Below, one piece after another: positions 9,437-21,248 of a stretch of DNA of 64,000 nt. Each line of letters opens with the position of its first letter. Within the stretch, counting starts at the first letter, position 1. A program made the translations under genes and the position numbers. The notes below the pieces were generated by a model, which made no database searches, was not told where the DNA came from, and was given only the letters and a program-made list of their open reading frames with translations. This DNA comes from Locusta migratoria (Eukaryota; Arthropoda; Insecta; Orthoptera; Acrididae): the NCBI GenBank assembly GCA_026315105.1, contig CM048746.1, forward strand, positions 140,846,730 through 140,910,729. The letters are read 5' to 3'.

Positions 9437-12400
9437 ATGAACCACAGACATTGCCGAGGTGGGGTGGCTTGCGTGCCTCAACGATACAGATAGCCGTACC
9501 GTAGGTGCAACCACAGCGGAGGGGTATCTGTGGAGAGGCCAGACAAACGTGTGGTTCCTGAAGAGGGGCAGCAGCCTTTTCAGTAGTTACAGGGGCAACA
9601 GTCTGGATGATTGACTGAGCTGGCCTTGTAACATCAGCTAATGTGGCTTTGCCACACAGCTACTGCGAACGGCTGAAAGCAAGGGGAAACTACAGCCGTT
9701 ACCTTTCCCGAGGACATGCAGCTCTACTGTATGAACATATGATGATGGCATCCTCTCGGGTAAAATATTCCGGAGGTAAAATAGTCCCCCATTCGGATCT
9801 CCGGGCGGGGACTACTCAGGAGGATGTGATCATCAGGAAAGACAATACTGGCATTCTACGGGTCGGAGCGTGGAATGTTAGATCCCTTAATAGAGTAGGA
9901 AAATTAGAAAATTTAAAAAGGGAAATGGATAGGTTGAAGTTAGATATAGTGGGGATTAGTGAAGTTCGGTGGCAGGATGAACAGGATTTCTGGTCAGGTG
10001 AGTACAGGATTATAAATACAAAATCAGTTGGGGGTATCACAGGAGTAGGCTTGATAATGAATAAGAAAATAGGAATGCGGGTAAACTACTATAACCAGCA
10101 CAGCGATCGCATTATCATTGTCAAGATAGATACGAAGCCAACACCGACAACAGTAGTACAGGTTTATATGCCAACTAGCTCTGCCGATGATGAGGAGATC
10201 GAAGAAATATATGAGGAGCTAAAGGAAATTATTCAGACAATTAAGGGAGAGGAAAACTTAATTGTTATGGGAGACTGGAATTCGGTAGTAGGACAAGGAA
10301 GGGAAGGGAAGATAGTAGGTGAATATGGTCTGGGCAAAAGGAATGAAAGAGGAAGCCGCCTGGTAGAGTTTTGCACAGAACATAATTTAGTTATAACAAA
10401 CACCTGGTTTAAGAATCACAAAAGAAGGTTGTATACATGGAAGAGACCAGGAGACACCGGGAGATACCAGATAGATTTTATAATGGTAAGACATAGATTT
10501 CGGAACCAGGTTTTGAAGTGTAGGACATACCCAGGGGCAGACATAGACTCTGACCATAACTTGTTGGTTATGAACTGTAGGCTGAAACTGAAGAAACTAC
10601 AGAAAGGTAGGAAAATAAGGAGATGGGACCTGGATAAATTGAAGGAACCTGAAGTTCTTAAGAATTTCAGAGGGAGCTTCAGGCAACAATTGACAGAAAC
10701 AGGGGAAAATAAAACAGTTGAGGAGGAATGGGTAAAATTGAGAGATGAAATAGTGAAGGCAGCAGAGGACAAAATAGGTAGGAAGGCAAGACCTACAAAG
10801 AATCCTTGGATATCACAGGAGATACTAAATTTAATCGATGAAAGGAGAAAATATAAAAATGCAGTAAATGAAACAGGCAAAATGGAATACAGACGACTAA
10901 GAAATGAGATTGACAGGAAGTGCAAAATGGCTAAGCAGGAATGGCTAGAAGGCAAATGCAAGGATGTGGAAGAATGTATAAATAGGGGAAAAGTAGATAC
11001 AGCCTACCGGAAAATAAAAGAAACATTTGGCGATAAGAAAAACAGCTCTATGAATATCAAGGACACTGATGGAAAACCAGTTCTCAGCAAACAAGGGAAA
11101 GCTGAAAGGTGGAAAGAGTATATAGAGGGGCTGTACAAAGGAAATGAACTTCGAGACACTATTGTAGGAAGGGAAGAGGATGTAGATGATGATGACATAG
11201 GAGATACTGTACTAAGAGAAGAATTTGACAGAGCCCTGAAAGACCTAAGCCGAAACAAGGCCCCTGGAATAGATGATATCCCGTCAGAGCTACTGAAGTC
11301 TCTGGGAGAACCAGCCATGACAAACTTGTTTCACCTGGTGTGTAAGATGTACGAGACAGGTGAAGTACCCTCAGACTTTAAGAAAAATGTTATAATCCCC
11401 ATTCCAAAGAAAGCGGGTGCAGACAGGTGTGAAAACTACAGAACCATCAGTTTAATAAGTCATGGTTGCAAAATATTAACACGAATTATATACAGAAGGA
11501 TGGAAAAGCTGGTAGAAGCCGACCTCGGGGAAGATCAGTTTGGGTTCAGGAGAAATGTAGGAACACGGGAGGCAATACTTACTTTACGCCTTATCTTAGA
11601 AGATAGATTAAGAAAAGGCAAACCTACATTTCTAGCTTTTGTAGATTTGGAGAAGGCTTTTGACAATGTTGATTGGAATAAACTCTTTCAAGTTCTGAAG
11701 CAAGCAGGAGTAAAATATAGGGAGCGTAAGGTTATTTACAACTTGTACAAAAACCAGACAGCGGTTGTCAGAGTTGAAGGGCATGAAAGGGATGCAGTGG
11801 TTGGAAAGGGAGTAAGACAGGGTTGTAGCCTTTCCCCAATGTTGTTCAATTTGTACATTGAGCAAGCTATAAAGGAAAGCAAGGAGAAATTTGGAGAAGG
11901 AATTAAAGTTCAGGGTGAAGAATTAAAAACATTGCGTTTTGCCGACGACATAGTAATTCTGTCAGATACAGCAAAGGACCTGGAAGAGCAATTGAACGGA
12001 ATGGACAGTGTGCTGAAAGGTGCATATAAGATGAACATTAACAAGAGAAAAACTAGGGTAATGGAGTGCAGTGTAAGAAAATCAGGTGATGCTGAAGGAA
12101 TTAGATTAGGTAACGAAACATTAAAGGAGGTAGATGAGTTTTGTTACTTGGGCAGTAAAATAACAAATGATGGTCGCAGTACAGATGATATAAAATGCAG
12201 AATGGCAATGGGTAGAAAGGCGTTTTTGAAAAAGAGAAATTTGTTAACATCGAATATTGATTTAAGCCTAAGGAAGTCCTTTCTGACGGCATTTGTATGG
12301 AGTGTTGCCTTGTATGGGAGTGAAACATGGACGATAAGCAGTGTGGACAGAAAGAGGATAGAGGCTTTTGAAATGTGGTGCTACAGAAGAATGCTGAAGA

Positions 12401-12720
12401 TTAGGTGGGTGGATCGCGTAACTAATGAGGAGGTACTGAACCGAATTGGGGAGAAAAGAAATTTCTGGCATACCTTGACTAAAAGAAGGGATAGATTGGT
12501 AGGACACATTCTTAGACATCAAGGAATTGTGAATTTAGCGTTGGAGGGAAGTGTGTGGGGTAAAAATCGCAGAGGGAGACCAAGAGACGCGTATAGTAAG
12601 CAGATTCAAGTGGATGTGGGTTGTCGTTCTTATGAGGAGATGAAAAGGCTTGCTCAGGATAGAGTAGGGTGGAGAGCTGCATCAAACCAGTCTCTGGACT
12701 GAAGACCACAACAACAACAG
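9437..12720 (+). mobile_element. RTE-clade LINE, full-length copy 1
   Basis: A 3.28-kb element with a roughly 200-bp 5' untranslated region shared almost base for base with the copy at 60027-63318, one long ORF (9643-12702) and a 3' end GAAGACCACAACAACAACAG. Small size, a single pol ORF and a short tandem-repeat tail rather than poly-A are typical of the RTE clade. I could not find a TSD, so the exact 5' boundary is set by comparison with the second copy. Confidence 0.9.
9643..12702 (+). CDS. RTE endonuclease-reverse transcriptase, intact
   Basis: Encodes 1019 residues with no stop or frameshift. An N-terminal apurinic-type (EEP fold) endonuclease spans about 73-310: VGAWNVRSL, GISEVRW with Glu107, GDWNS at 210-214 and SDHN at 303-306. 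The reverse transcriptase spans about 570-850: FVDLEKAFD near 666, RQGCSLSP near 725 and the catalytic FADD near 766. A C-terminal region has GSETWTI and HTLTKRRDRLVGHILRH. The protein would nick target DNA and copy its own RNA at the nick (target-primed reverse transcription). The start is the first ATG after the conserved 5' leader, and the copy at 60242 has the same start. About 94% of residues appear shared between the two copies. All key residues are present, so it may be active. Confidence 0.92.
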   Translation: MALPHSYCERLKARGNYSRYLSRGHAALLYEHMMMASSRVKYSGGKIVPHSDLRAGTTQEDVIIRKDNTGILRVGAWNVRSLNRVGKLENLKREMDRLKLDIVGISEVRWQDEQDFWSGEYRIINTKSVGGITGVGLIMNKKIGMRVNYYNQHSDRIIIVKIDTKPTPTTVVQVYMPTSSADDEEIEEIYEELKEIIQTIKGEENLIVMGDWNSVVGQGREGKIVGEYGLGKRNERGSRLVEFCTEHNLVITNTWFKNHKRRLYTWKRPGDTGRYQIDFIMVRHRFRNQVLKCRTYPGADIDSDHNLLVMNCRLKLKKLQKGRKIRRWDLDKLKEPEVLKNFRGSFRQQLTETGENKTVEEEWVKLRDEIVKAAEDKIGRKARPTKNPWISQEILNLIDERRKYKNAVNETGKMEYRRLRNEIDRKCKMAKQEWLEGKCKDVEECINRGKVDTAYRKIKETFGDKKNSSMNIKDTDGKPVLSKQGKAERWKEYIEGLYKGNELRDTIVGREEDVDDDDIGDTVLREEFDRALKDLSRNKAPGIDDIPSELLKSLGEPAMTNLFHLVCKMYETGEVPSDFKKNVIIPIPKKAGADRCENYRTISLISHGCKILTRIIYRRMEKLVEADLGEDQFGFRRNVGTREAILTLRLILEDRLRKGKPTFLAFVDLEKAFDNVDWNKLFQVLKQAGVKYRERKVIYNLYKNQTAVVRVEGHERDAVVGKGVRQGCSLSPMLFNLYIEQAIKESKEKFGEGIKVQGEELKTLRFADDIVILSDTAKDLEEQLNGMDSVLKGAYKMNINKRKTRVMECSVRKSGDAEGIRLGNETLKEVDEFCYLGSKITNDGRSTDDIKCRMAMGRKAFLKKRNLLTSNIDLSLRKSFLTAFVWSVALYGSETWTISSVDRKRIEAFEMWCYRRMLKIRWVDRVTNEEVLNRIGEKRNFWHTLTKRRDRLVGHILRHQGIVNLALEGSVWGKNRRGRPRDAYSKQIQVDVGCRSYEEMKRLAQDRVGWRAASNQSLD

Positions 12721-13234
12721 CTACGGATCGTCACCAACGTCTACTGCTTTGCAACAGACAACATAGAAAATAGCTGCGTTAGTTTAGGTGTACGCGTTAA
12801 TATTACTGATGATCAGTTACATGGGAAAAAATCGGGAAAGTTCCGAAAAATGGCTACATTAGTAGACCTGTTATGAGCCGCATCACTTTAATGGGGCAGG
12901 GTAAGCTAAAACTACTATGCACCTGTTGTTAATATCCCACACCATGATATATAAGATGGCCAAGAATAATTTACCATATGATAGGCCGAACACCGAAATA
13001 TTGCCTTTGACACCAAGGACTTGAAATATGCAAAGCACGTTAATATACAGATTCTGCATTCACAACGTGGTCTATTATTTTAACAGTTGAAGTAACTGAC
13101 AGGTAACAATTTTTGTACACGTAGTTTACCTGGTACCGTCCTCCGTCCTCCTACAATATATATATTGCGAATGGAGTTGGTAGTAAAGATGTAATACATT
13201 ACAATATCAGGCGTGTGGAACAGGCATTATATAA
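12721..13234. other. No recognisable feature
   Basis: AT-rich sequence without a frame, tRNA-like box or paired repeat that I can identify. Confidence 0.35.
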
Positions 13235-13680
13235 AACTTCTTGGCAGATTAAAATTGTGTGCCGGAACCGGGACTCGAACCTGGGACCTTTGCCTTTCGC
13301 GGGCAAGCACACTACCGACTGTGCTATCCCGACACGACTCACGATGACGCCTCACAACTTTACTTCCGCCAGTACCTCGCCTGCTACTTTCCAAAACTTC
13401 ACAGAAGCTCTCCTCCGAAACATGCAAGACTAGCACTCCTGGAAGAAAGGATATGGTGGAGACATGGCTTAGCCACAGCCTAAGGGACGTTTCCAGAATG
13501 AAACTTTCACTCTGCAGCGGAGTGTGCGCTGATATGAAACTTCCTGGCAGATTAAAATTGTGTGCCGGAACCGGGACTCGAACGTAGGACCTTTGCCTTT
13601 CGAGGGCAAGCGCACTACCGACTGTGCTATCCCGACACGACTCACGATGTCTCCTCACAACTTTACTTCCGCCAGTACCT
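13235..13680 (-). repeat. SINE-C tandem, about 1.5 units of 302 bp
   Basis: Two tRNA-like cores in the same orientation are spaced 303 bp apart (GGCAGATTAAAATTGTG at 13243 and 13546). On the minus strand each core has an A-box-like TAGCACAGTCGGTAGTGCG and a B box GTTCGAGTCCCGG. The sequence between cores is also repeated, so the unit is a true tandem repeat and not two chance insertions. Confidence 0.8.
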
Positions 13681-13833
13681 GTTTGTAAAACATGTGGAAA
13701 GCGAGTGTTGTATTATGTGTGCATCCATTGAGCACTAAAATGCTTGAAAATCACATACCATCAATGAGAAATGTGAACCAACTCCAAACATGTTCCACAA
13801 TGTTATAAGCAACATCTAAAGCATGTACACCGC

Positions 13834-13863
13834 CTGATGATGAACTGCCAGGCAATTCGAAAC
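13834..13863 (+). ncRNA. Hammerhead-like core motif
   Basis: CTGATGA (13834-13840), then a hairpin whose arms GAACTGCC and GGCAATTC pair with one mismatch, then GAAAC (13859-13863). This order matches the conserved core of hammerhead ribozymes. I could not identify the cleavage triplet or stems I and III, so activity is unproven. Confidence 0.4.
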
Positions 13864-14004
13864 CGGTTGTGGTATTAAATACATACGAAAGGTGACTGGC
13901 TGCTGTTATTTTCTGATTCCTTTAATCAACACAGTCGCAGGTTCCACACTTCCAAAATGGATACAAGTTTAACGGCTGGTTTTCGTTAATTCAATGGAGG
14001 GTGT

Positions 14005-14455
14005 CAAATCTCCGTTGTTTTTGCAAATATGTCTCAAACGATACGAGATATGAAAAAAAAAATATAAAAAAAATAAGGGAGCTAGGTTGTAGAGAATTTT
14101 CTCCTCTACCAATTAGGTTATTCAATTTTCGTATCAGATGAACGGTTCGTTTGCAATTACAATTATATTACAAACGGCTTTTTTAGCATTTTTTGTCCGA
14201 AATATTTGAAAAAGGGAGGTTCTGGTCTCTGGCGGCCTACAATTATGTCTGTAAAATTTGGTGCTGATCGGTTGAAAGGTTCGTCTTAAAAACAGGCAAC
14301 ACGTTACGGACAGACAGACATCCCAAAATCGCCGTTGTTTTTGCAACTATCTTTGAAACGCTACGATATCTGAAAAAAACATAAGAGAGCAAAGTTGTAG
14401 ATAATTTTCTCCTCTACAAATTAGGCTACTCGATTTTAGTGACAGATGAATAGTT
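14005..14455. repeat. Imperfect direct repeat, period about 321 bp
   Basis: 14005-14145 and 14326-14455 match over about 130 bp: CCGTTGTTTTTGCAA, then CTCAAACG/TTGAAACG, TTTTCTCCTCTAC and CAGATGAA. The sequence between includes a short A/G-rich run. It may be two units of a decayed tandem repeat. No coding content is visible. Confidence 0.6.
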
Positions 14456-14479
14456 AAGCCGTTGTTTTCATTTAAATTT

Positions 14480-15800
14480 TGAGCTGTCGAAAGACGATCG
14501 CAAAGGCCCACTTTTAGTGTTACTACCGTAACCTAAAGTGGGCCAAAATCTGAAATCATCTATCAGAATTTTAAGAAGTAATCAATTAAACGCCAAGTTT
14601 CCTCTGAACTACACTCAGGCCAGTGTTTATGGCGTCATCTGAAATCTAGTGTGTGCTCTAAACGGAAACTGGAACACCACTTTCACGGTCTGCGCGCAAA
14701 TCGACGCGCTATTCCGGCATTCATCAGGCGCGGTGACGTAAATTCGTTTCACAGCGCCGGCCATTCATCGCAGCTGGTGTAACACTGCAGAAGGCAGCGG
14801 AACGAAGAGGTAGCTGTCAGCGTTTTCTGGGATGGTTCCGTCGCTGTAGTGCCACTAACAGTGGAACAGATAGGCGGAGAAAGGAGGACAGGCAGGCAGA
14901 TGCAAGCTTTGCGCCTGCAAACATAAATCTGAGCTCTAGAAAAACACTTCAGTAACCGGGCGACGAAGCCGTGTAATACTAATTCGGGACGACATGCAGT
15001 AACAAATTTGGTTGCCTTCTAACTTTAACATGTTTCTTGTGCGGTACAGTCAATTCCGCTAGAACTGTTCCGCGGCAAGGCAGTCAAACTTTGTACCATC
15101 TGCTTATACAGCACAATCGAATCGTTTATTTCGGAAACTAGTCAAGCGCCAAAACACGAAGAAATGAGTAAATTAGGCCAAATTTGTCTGTCGGAGTAAA
15201 TGCACATTTTTAGCCAGAAAACAGCAAGAGACATCTGCCTGTTGTGGTGTGGGATTGTGTTTCGCTTCGAGTTTACATCAGGAAACAGTCAACGACTTCG
15301 CTTGATTGGTTACTGCCGTCAACTGTGGTAATATTTTGTATTTATATGTTGCATCTTGTCAGTTGATGTTGGTGCAATTAATTCAGAAAATTCAAATGAT
15401 TATACTGTCGTCACTGTTGAGTAATTTTGAGCGTGAAGAATTAATTATTTGCTGTTTCACCTTATTCACAGGTTTAAGATAACCGACTGAAAAGTGTGTT
15501 TGTAAGTGCAATGTTTTGAAAACAATAACAAGAAGGTTACATCAAAGCTTCTGCAGAAAACTAACCTCAACATAAAATTAAATGAGAAATAGTCAACGAA
15601 TACACTTACAACCGTAATCGTATTCGCAATGACGATGGAAATGAGAGCCCTTTCTAACTGAAGTATTTCTGTTTTATCAATAACTTGGAGCCTGAATTAA
15701 TAGCATGTGTTTATTGCTGCTCCATTACATGTAAAATAATGCATCGCATTTGACAATAAAAGTCAATGAGTATACTGCAAGACGAGACGACAGGCACATA
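14480..15800. other. No recognisable feature
   Basis: No domain-bearing frame or repeat end recognised. Slightly GC-richer near 14680-14880. Confidence 0.35.
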
Positions 15801-15826
15801 GAAAAGACACAGATAAACACTTTCAG

Positions 15827-15849
15827 CTATCGGCCATGGCCTTCTTCAG
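15827..15849 (-). other. Degenerate hammerhead-like motif
   Basis: The minus strand reads CTGAAGA, GGCC-AT-GGCC hairpin, then GATAG in place of GAAAC. It conforms to the first core box (CUGANGA) but not the second, so it is listed only as a possible relative of the intact motifs. Confidence 0.25.
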
Positions 15850-16789
15850 AAACAGGAACATTCACGCTATCACACAGGCACACAACACAGTCTCACAACC
15901 GTCTTCTCCGAAGTGCGGCAGCAGTTTCGTCTTTGCGGTGAGTTGTAAACTGTCTTATTACTATATTGTTAAATCCAATCTGGACTTCCCCAAGTTCGGG
16001 GCACTTTCTTCTGCTGAGCGATTTCAGTTGCTTTTCTAGGCCATGGGCATTTATTTCGATACATGCCATTTTGTCGTTCTTGCGACGGCTTGAAGGAAGA
16101 AGTACAGGTAAACCCGTGAAATAGTTTTCGGAACACACACTTAGTTTTCCACTTTTGTGTGCCATCCTCTTAACGCCCTTACTGACAATGTTTGGAAATA
16201 TGGCTTCAGTCCATTTACTGATTTGACGTAGGGCAAAAATTTCTTGCTTTCGAAGTCACTGCACCTCTCACGCATAGCCCTCTTTACGCAAAACTTTGGT
16301 ATCGTAAGACATTTGCTTGTCTGCAATACTTTGGCTACATTTATTTTACAACGAAGTTCTATTTGAGTATCCCAGTTGCAAAAGCGTCTCTGAAATCAAA
16401 ACACGAAAATTGAGTTAGAGGTACTCTCTTGTAAAGGTTTTCACGGTCTATCTAATACTTCACCTATCTGGCCTAAAACATGAATAAGACGTGTAAAATG
16501 AGGTCCGAACGCGGTGGGAAAGGACGCTATTTTTTCAACACGTTGGGTTGCAAAAGCGGCCAAATCCTATTCGGTTGGAAAAGAAGTCAAGTCTTATGAG
16601 ATAATGGCCACCGACAAAGGGTACGGATGCAGAACTGGACCTATCATCTTGCCACACGTAGCACATTCTGCAAGTTGTGATTTTTAGCTACATGTGGCTA
16701 AAATGTTGAGGTTGGCAGCACTGAGCAAATTCTTGTAAGTTTTCGCATCTATTGCTACATTGTAAGAAAGGAACTACTAGCTAGAATGC
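15850..16789. other. No recognisable feature
   Basis: Open frames of 61-90 codons occur on both strands without recognisable motifs. Confidence 0.3.
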
Positions 16790-16920
16790 CGCCTTCGAGT
16801 CCCCCCTCGGGCATGTGTGTTTGTGTTGTCCTTAAGTTACTTTGCCTTCGTTTAAGTAGTTTGTAAGCTACGGACTAATGATCACGCAGCTGAGTCCGAT
16901 AGATTTACAAACATTTGCAA
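16790..16920 (+). mobile_element. SINE-B copy, 5'-truncated
   Basis: Starts within the B box (TTCGAGTCCCCCC) and continues through the SINE-B tail (GGACTAATGATCAC, then ACAAACATTTGCAA). The tRNA-like head up to the B box is missing. Confidence 0.7.
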
Positions 16921-17020
16921 TAGTTAAATGCATTGTTATATAATAGACCAGCCAAGATACTCGTTCCACTCTGTGTTTTAAAATTACTTTTAGGGCAGAT
17001 GTATTGTATCACAGTTCGGA

Positions 17021-17200
17021 ATGGACAAGGAAATTGGAGAGGAAACTTCTATTATAGTAGAAGTCTCAGAACGCGACGAGAATAGAGGTGAGATTAGCAT
17101 TAATGATGAGAGGGAAGCTACCACGAGAAACAGTACTTCTAGGAAGGGAAGAAGGAATGTACAGGAATGGAAACGGAACGTCGAGAGAAAGAAGAGGTGA
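17021..17200 (+). CDS. Short ORF, 59 codons, unknown; possibly transposon-derived
   Basis: An acidic N-terminal half (MDKEIGEETSIIVEVSERDE) is followed by a basic end (GRRNVQEWKRNVERKKR). The codon pattern looks protein-coding. The Trp-Lys-Arg-Asn basic patch recalls short conserved motifs seen in insect mobile-element proteins, but I cannot name a family. The frame stops at 17198, right where Tc1-like sequence begins, so the element may have inserted into it. Confidence 0.3.
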   Translation: MDKEIGEETSIIVEVSERDENRGEISINDEREATTRNSTSRKGRRNVQEWKRNVERKKR

Positions 17201-17850
17201 CGAAGACCGCGACATCGCGGTGAACGCACATTGGAAGCGTGTATTCGTCATCGCCATACTGGCGTATCACCCGGCTTGATGGTATGGGGAGCCAGTGGTT
17301 ACACGTCTCGGTCACCTCTTGTTCGTATCGACGGCACTTTGAACAGCGGCCGTTACATTTCAGATGTGTTACGACCCTTGGCTCTACGCTTCATTCGATC
17401 CCTGCGAAACCCTACATTTCAGCAGGATAATGCACGACCGCATGTTGCAAGGCCTGTACGGGCCTTTCTGGATAGGGAAAATGTTCGACTGCTGCCATGG
17501 CCAGCACATTCTCTCACCAACTGAAAACGTCTGGACAATGGTGGCCGAGCAACTGGCTCCTCACAATACGCCAGTCACTACTATTGATGAACTGTGGTAT
17601 CGTGTTGAAGCTGCATGGGCATCTACCTATACACGCCATTCAAGCTCTGTTTGACTCAATGCCCAGGCGTATCGAAAGCCGTAATTACGGCTTGAGGTGG
17701 TTGTTCTGGGTACTGATTTCTCAGGATCTATGCACCTAAATTGTGTGAAAACGTAATCACATGTCAGTTCTAGTATAATATATTTGTCCAATGAATACCC
17801 GTTTATCATCTGCATTTCTTCTTGGTGTAGCAATTTTTATGACCAGTAGT
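17200..17850 (+). pseudogene. Tc1-like transposase relic (C-terminal half)
   Basis: From 17231 one frame encodes GVSPGLMVWGASGY, DVLRPLALRF and FQQDNARPH, where the Asp is the second catalytic residue of the DDE triad. A +1 frameshift near 17515 is followed by SPTENVW, carrying the third acidic residue, and a short C-terminus. The N-terminal DNA-binding half is missing. The probable right end lies near 17850 (TTTTTATGACCAGTAGT). It cannot encode active transposase. Confidence 0.8.
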
Positions 17851-18254
17851 ATAAAAATTAGGATGTAAAAATCCTAATAAGGGGTTACTGTAGGATTATA
17901 GATACATTTATAATTAGGGCGTTATGATTTTTCACTTTTTATTAAGAGATTAACCAGTGAGAGCAAGGCTACGTTTTTTGGTTTTTCCCAAATATTTGTT
18001 AACAACGACTTGTCGCTTTTGCAGCTGGGCTACTCTTTTGCTTTCGGAACAGTTGTCTAACTCCGATCTTGAACCACAGTGAAATTTCCCATCATTTTAC
18101 TCGACACGTACCTATCTAACGAGTGTAGTGTAGTGCTCTTGAACTTCGATTCCTAACCGTGACTCAACTTTCACATCAATGGCAGAAGTAAACAATACAG
18201 GACTAGGTGAGGATAGAATGCGAGACATTTGGTTTTGTGGTAAGGCAACACCAC
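17851..18254. other. No recognisable feature
   Basis: AT-rich, no frame or repeat end seen. Confidence 0.3.
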
Positions 18255-18258
18255 TTAA

Positions 18259-19729
18259 AGGCCGTATTACCCGACGATCCGCCGCGAAAGGTATAGGTCT
18301 AGCACGACAGACATCTAGCGGCGAAACACGTGGAACTACCGCGGAACCATGATTACTAGCAGCGCCGGAATAGAGACCAGTTCTAAACGCCCGTGAATTC
18401 GCGCTTGCGCACTAGGCAGCGCAAACTCGCGCATGCGCAGGAGTGGGTATTGCAGGGAAGCTTTCTGCTTCTTATTTGTGTAGGACATTCGTGGATAGGA
18501 TTGATTTATGATTTCAGACTTCCGTGTTGCGGATTTTGCCCGTCTTTTTCAGTTAGTAGATTTTCATAAATGCAGTAATAAAACACATGTGTTTTCCAGT
18601 AGACCTTTTTACTAGGTCATATTCTCAGAATATATGACAAACTGCGAATATGAGAATATGAAATAATAACAACTGCAGAATCAGAAATGACGTCTGTTCT
18701 TTCGGAACAGACACCAGGTGTTTATGAAAAGGAGTTTTTAGATTGGTTGCTTCATACTTTAGAAATGAAATAGAAAGCCGTTGAGTCATTATTCAGGCAT
18801 ACAGGGAGGAACGTTGTTTGTATAACCCATGCGATCCCTTTATCATAAGAAGTTATGTCAGCAATCGTTTATTCCTCAATGACATGAGCACAACTTCACA
18901 AACAGCAGCTCTTCAAAAACAGGTCACGTCCTTCCTCACGAAGTTTCAAATTTGTTGCGGTTTTCCAGAACTCAGTTCTTTTATTAGCTGTAAGTATATT
19001 CCCCTGCCCTCCTCCTTTCCGGCCTCAGTCGAACGCAACATCTGGTTTTCGTCGTTGTTGCCGTAATCTGAAGATTTACTGTCACAGCTCCAAAAAAGTG
19101 TCTCTTTATGTGCGAAATGCTGTATAAATGTAAATTTAGACAGACACATACATTTTCAACGTAGTGTCATATTCTAAAACTGTCGCGCGGTCTGAGGCAC
19201 CATGTCATGAATTGCGCCTGCTCCTGGCGAAGTTAAGAGTTTTCCCTCAGCCATTTTTTGTGCATGTTGTCATTGGTATGAGTCAGTTGAAGTAGTGAGT
19301 AAGTCTAGGAACCAATAACCTAAGTAGTTTGGCCCTTTCAACTTTTATATAAAATGAAAGTGCTGAGTCTGTAATTCAAAGCAATAGTGACTCAATTCTG
19401 TGCGAACTACATAAGAGAAAAATAAATGATAAAAATGACAACTTCACATTAAGTAGGAACTGTGAGCTCATAGAAATAATTTAAATGAATGACGTTACAG
19501 GAAATCATAGTTTCCCTCGGGTTCTTGTGTGGTATAAATGAACGATTAGAGGAGCTCTGTTTGCTTCGAGTTTCATGCGCGTTATTGCTGTTTATTGCGC
19601 CTGCGCAGATTCGCGCGAAGGAATATCCGGCGTGCATCGTGTAGTATGTTTACGTGAAGCAGTACGTAGTTCCTGATAATCACGCTTGTGGCGTTGCTAC
19701 ACGCCTTACGTGCATCGTGTAATAGGGCC
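18259..19729. mobile_element. Non-autonomous DNA transposon, 1.47 kb, TTAA-flanked
   Basis: The left end AGGCCGTATTACCCGACG and the reverse complement of the right end (GGCCCTATTACACGATGC) are similar. Both are bordered by TTAA (18255-18258 and 19730-19733). The TTAA target suggests piggyBac, while the GGCC...TTACACG terminus also fits PIF/Harbinger, whose 3-bp TTA or TAA duplication would be contained in TTAA. GC-rich subterminal segments containing GCATGCGCAG or GCCTGCGCAG occur near both ends. No transposase frame is present. Confidence 0.55.
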
Positions 19730-19769
19730 TTAAGAGTCCTCCCAGAGCGCGGGACGGAGCAGCTACGGG

Positions 19770-21248
19770 TAAAGCTCTATATAGGGAAAGTATGGCCAGC
19801 CTGCCAGCGGCAGCCATGTTGGGCCTATTCCGCTGCTGCTTAAACACCGACCGCTACGAAGTTCCCAGCGCTTAACAATACTTATCAACCAATTTCGAGG
19901 AAACCAACCAATAAAAAAATTTAATTTTTTCACGTGTTATAGTGTGATACATTCTCTCGATAATGATCTCAATTTCTGTTCATTATTACTTATAGTTTCC
20001 GTGCTACATCAAATTAAGTAAACTACTGCGCAAAATTTTGAAGAGTTTGCAGAGGAAAAGTCGCATTGCGTAGACTTTGCGTATGGTTGATTTTAGCTCA
20101 TACAATGCTGCGGACGAAATGTAGGTAAGATATCGGAATTTTATTTAAGGTTCAGAGCAGAACGATAACTCTTTTCATTCTCGAGATACAGGCTGTTATA
20201 TCCGACGGACAGATGCGGGAACTTCGCGTACTTCTGTTCGTGCGGACCTGGCTGTTCTAAGGAATACTTATCGTCCGAATTTAAGAAAACTAATTTGTGG
20301 TTCTATACCTAAAGAGTTCACCTATGATTCAGACTGACCTGTACCGTAGGCAAATATTTCAATAGACCGCGAACATGTCATCATCGGAGCATATTGTAAA
20401 TTAAGAAAACAATTTGAGATCATGGAAAAGTCTTTTGAGAGTATTTTCTTGCGTATTATGTACTTATATCTTACATGAACTACGAAAAATGCAAGAAGAT
20501 ACCCACTACATGTCTTTTACCAGAAACAGAAATTAAAGGTGTCTTTACAACGCCAATTACATTTGAATGTCTAATATTTGTCTTGTTTCAATTCTTTGTT
20601 TCCTATTATGACACACTCTAACACATGAAAACCAATGAGAAAAGCTTGCTTCAGGAACTGTATGTTAATTTCATATCTAAACGGGAATCTAGTTCACTCA
20701 CTAATATGTAAAATAAAATTGTGTATTTTCGACAACTACCTGCAGATAACATCAATGACGCGTGAATAATTTAACCTCACGACATTGTGCAGGAATTTTC
20801 TTCACAAATTTATTCAAGTTAAAAATATATAGCTATCTGCTGTGTGATCCATTAGTCAGTGAATCTTTAATCTATTAATTTACATTATGAATTAAAATCA
20901 TCACAGCACAAGAAACGAAGTTCGTTTCTGGACTCCTAGTTTTCTCTGACGACTTTATCAGCCAGGCTGTTCATCTTCCTGCATTTCTCATACCAAATAG
21001 AAGTACTATAATGTTTACCTCCCTTCTTCGCTTCTTAAAAACACCCAAAAGTACAAGACTGTGGCATTATTCAAACCAAAACATACGAATATTCACAAGG
21101 TTTTCATGGCAGCCAAGCAACGTATAGGACCAAGATGGCGGAAAGAAGCACGTGATTCGATTTCAGCCAATCACGGGCTGCAGACGGCGGCAAGCGGCGC
21201 GGAAAAGGATGGCCATACTTTCCCTATACAGATCTTTACAGAGCTTTA
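19770..21248. mobile_element. Non-autonomous hAT-like DNA transposon, 1.48 kb
   Basis: The ends are TAAAGCTCT and AGAGCTTTA. Further inverted similarity follows inward (TATAGGGAAAGTATGGCCA left, its complement on the right), and then the CCATGTTGGGCC/CCATCTTGGTCC region. The direct repeat GCTACGGG at 19762-19769 and 21249-21256 is an 8-bp TSD, typical of hAT and P elements. It has no transposase. It lies 36 bp to the right of the TTAA-flanked element. Confidence 0.6.

Noticed and set aside
9437..9642. A separate ORF1 in the RTE 5' leader
   Set aside because: Short frames there contain stops (for example TGACTGA near 9608) in both full-length copies; conserved but not evidently coding.
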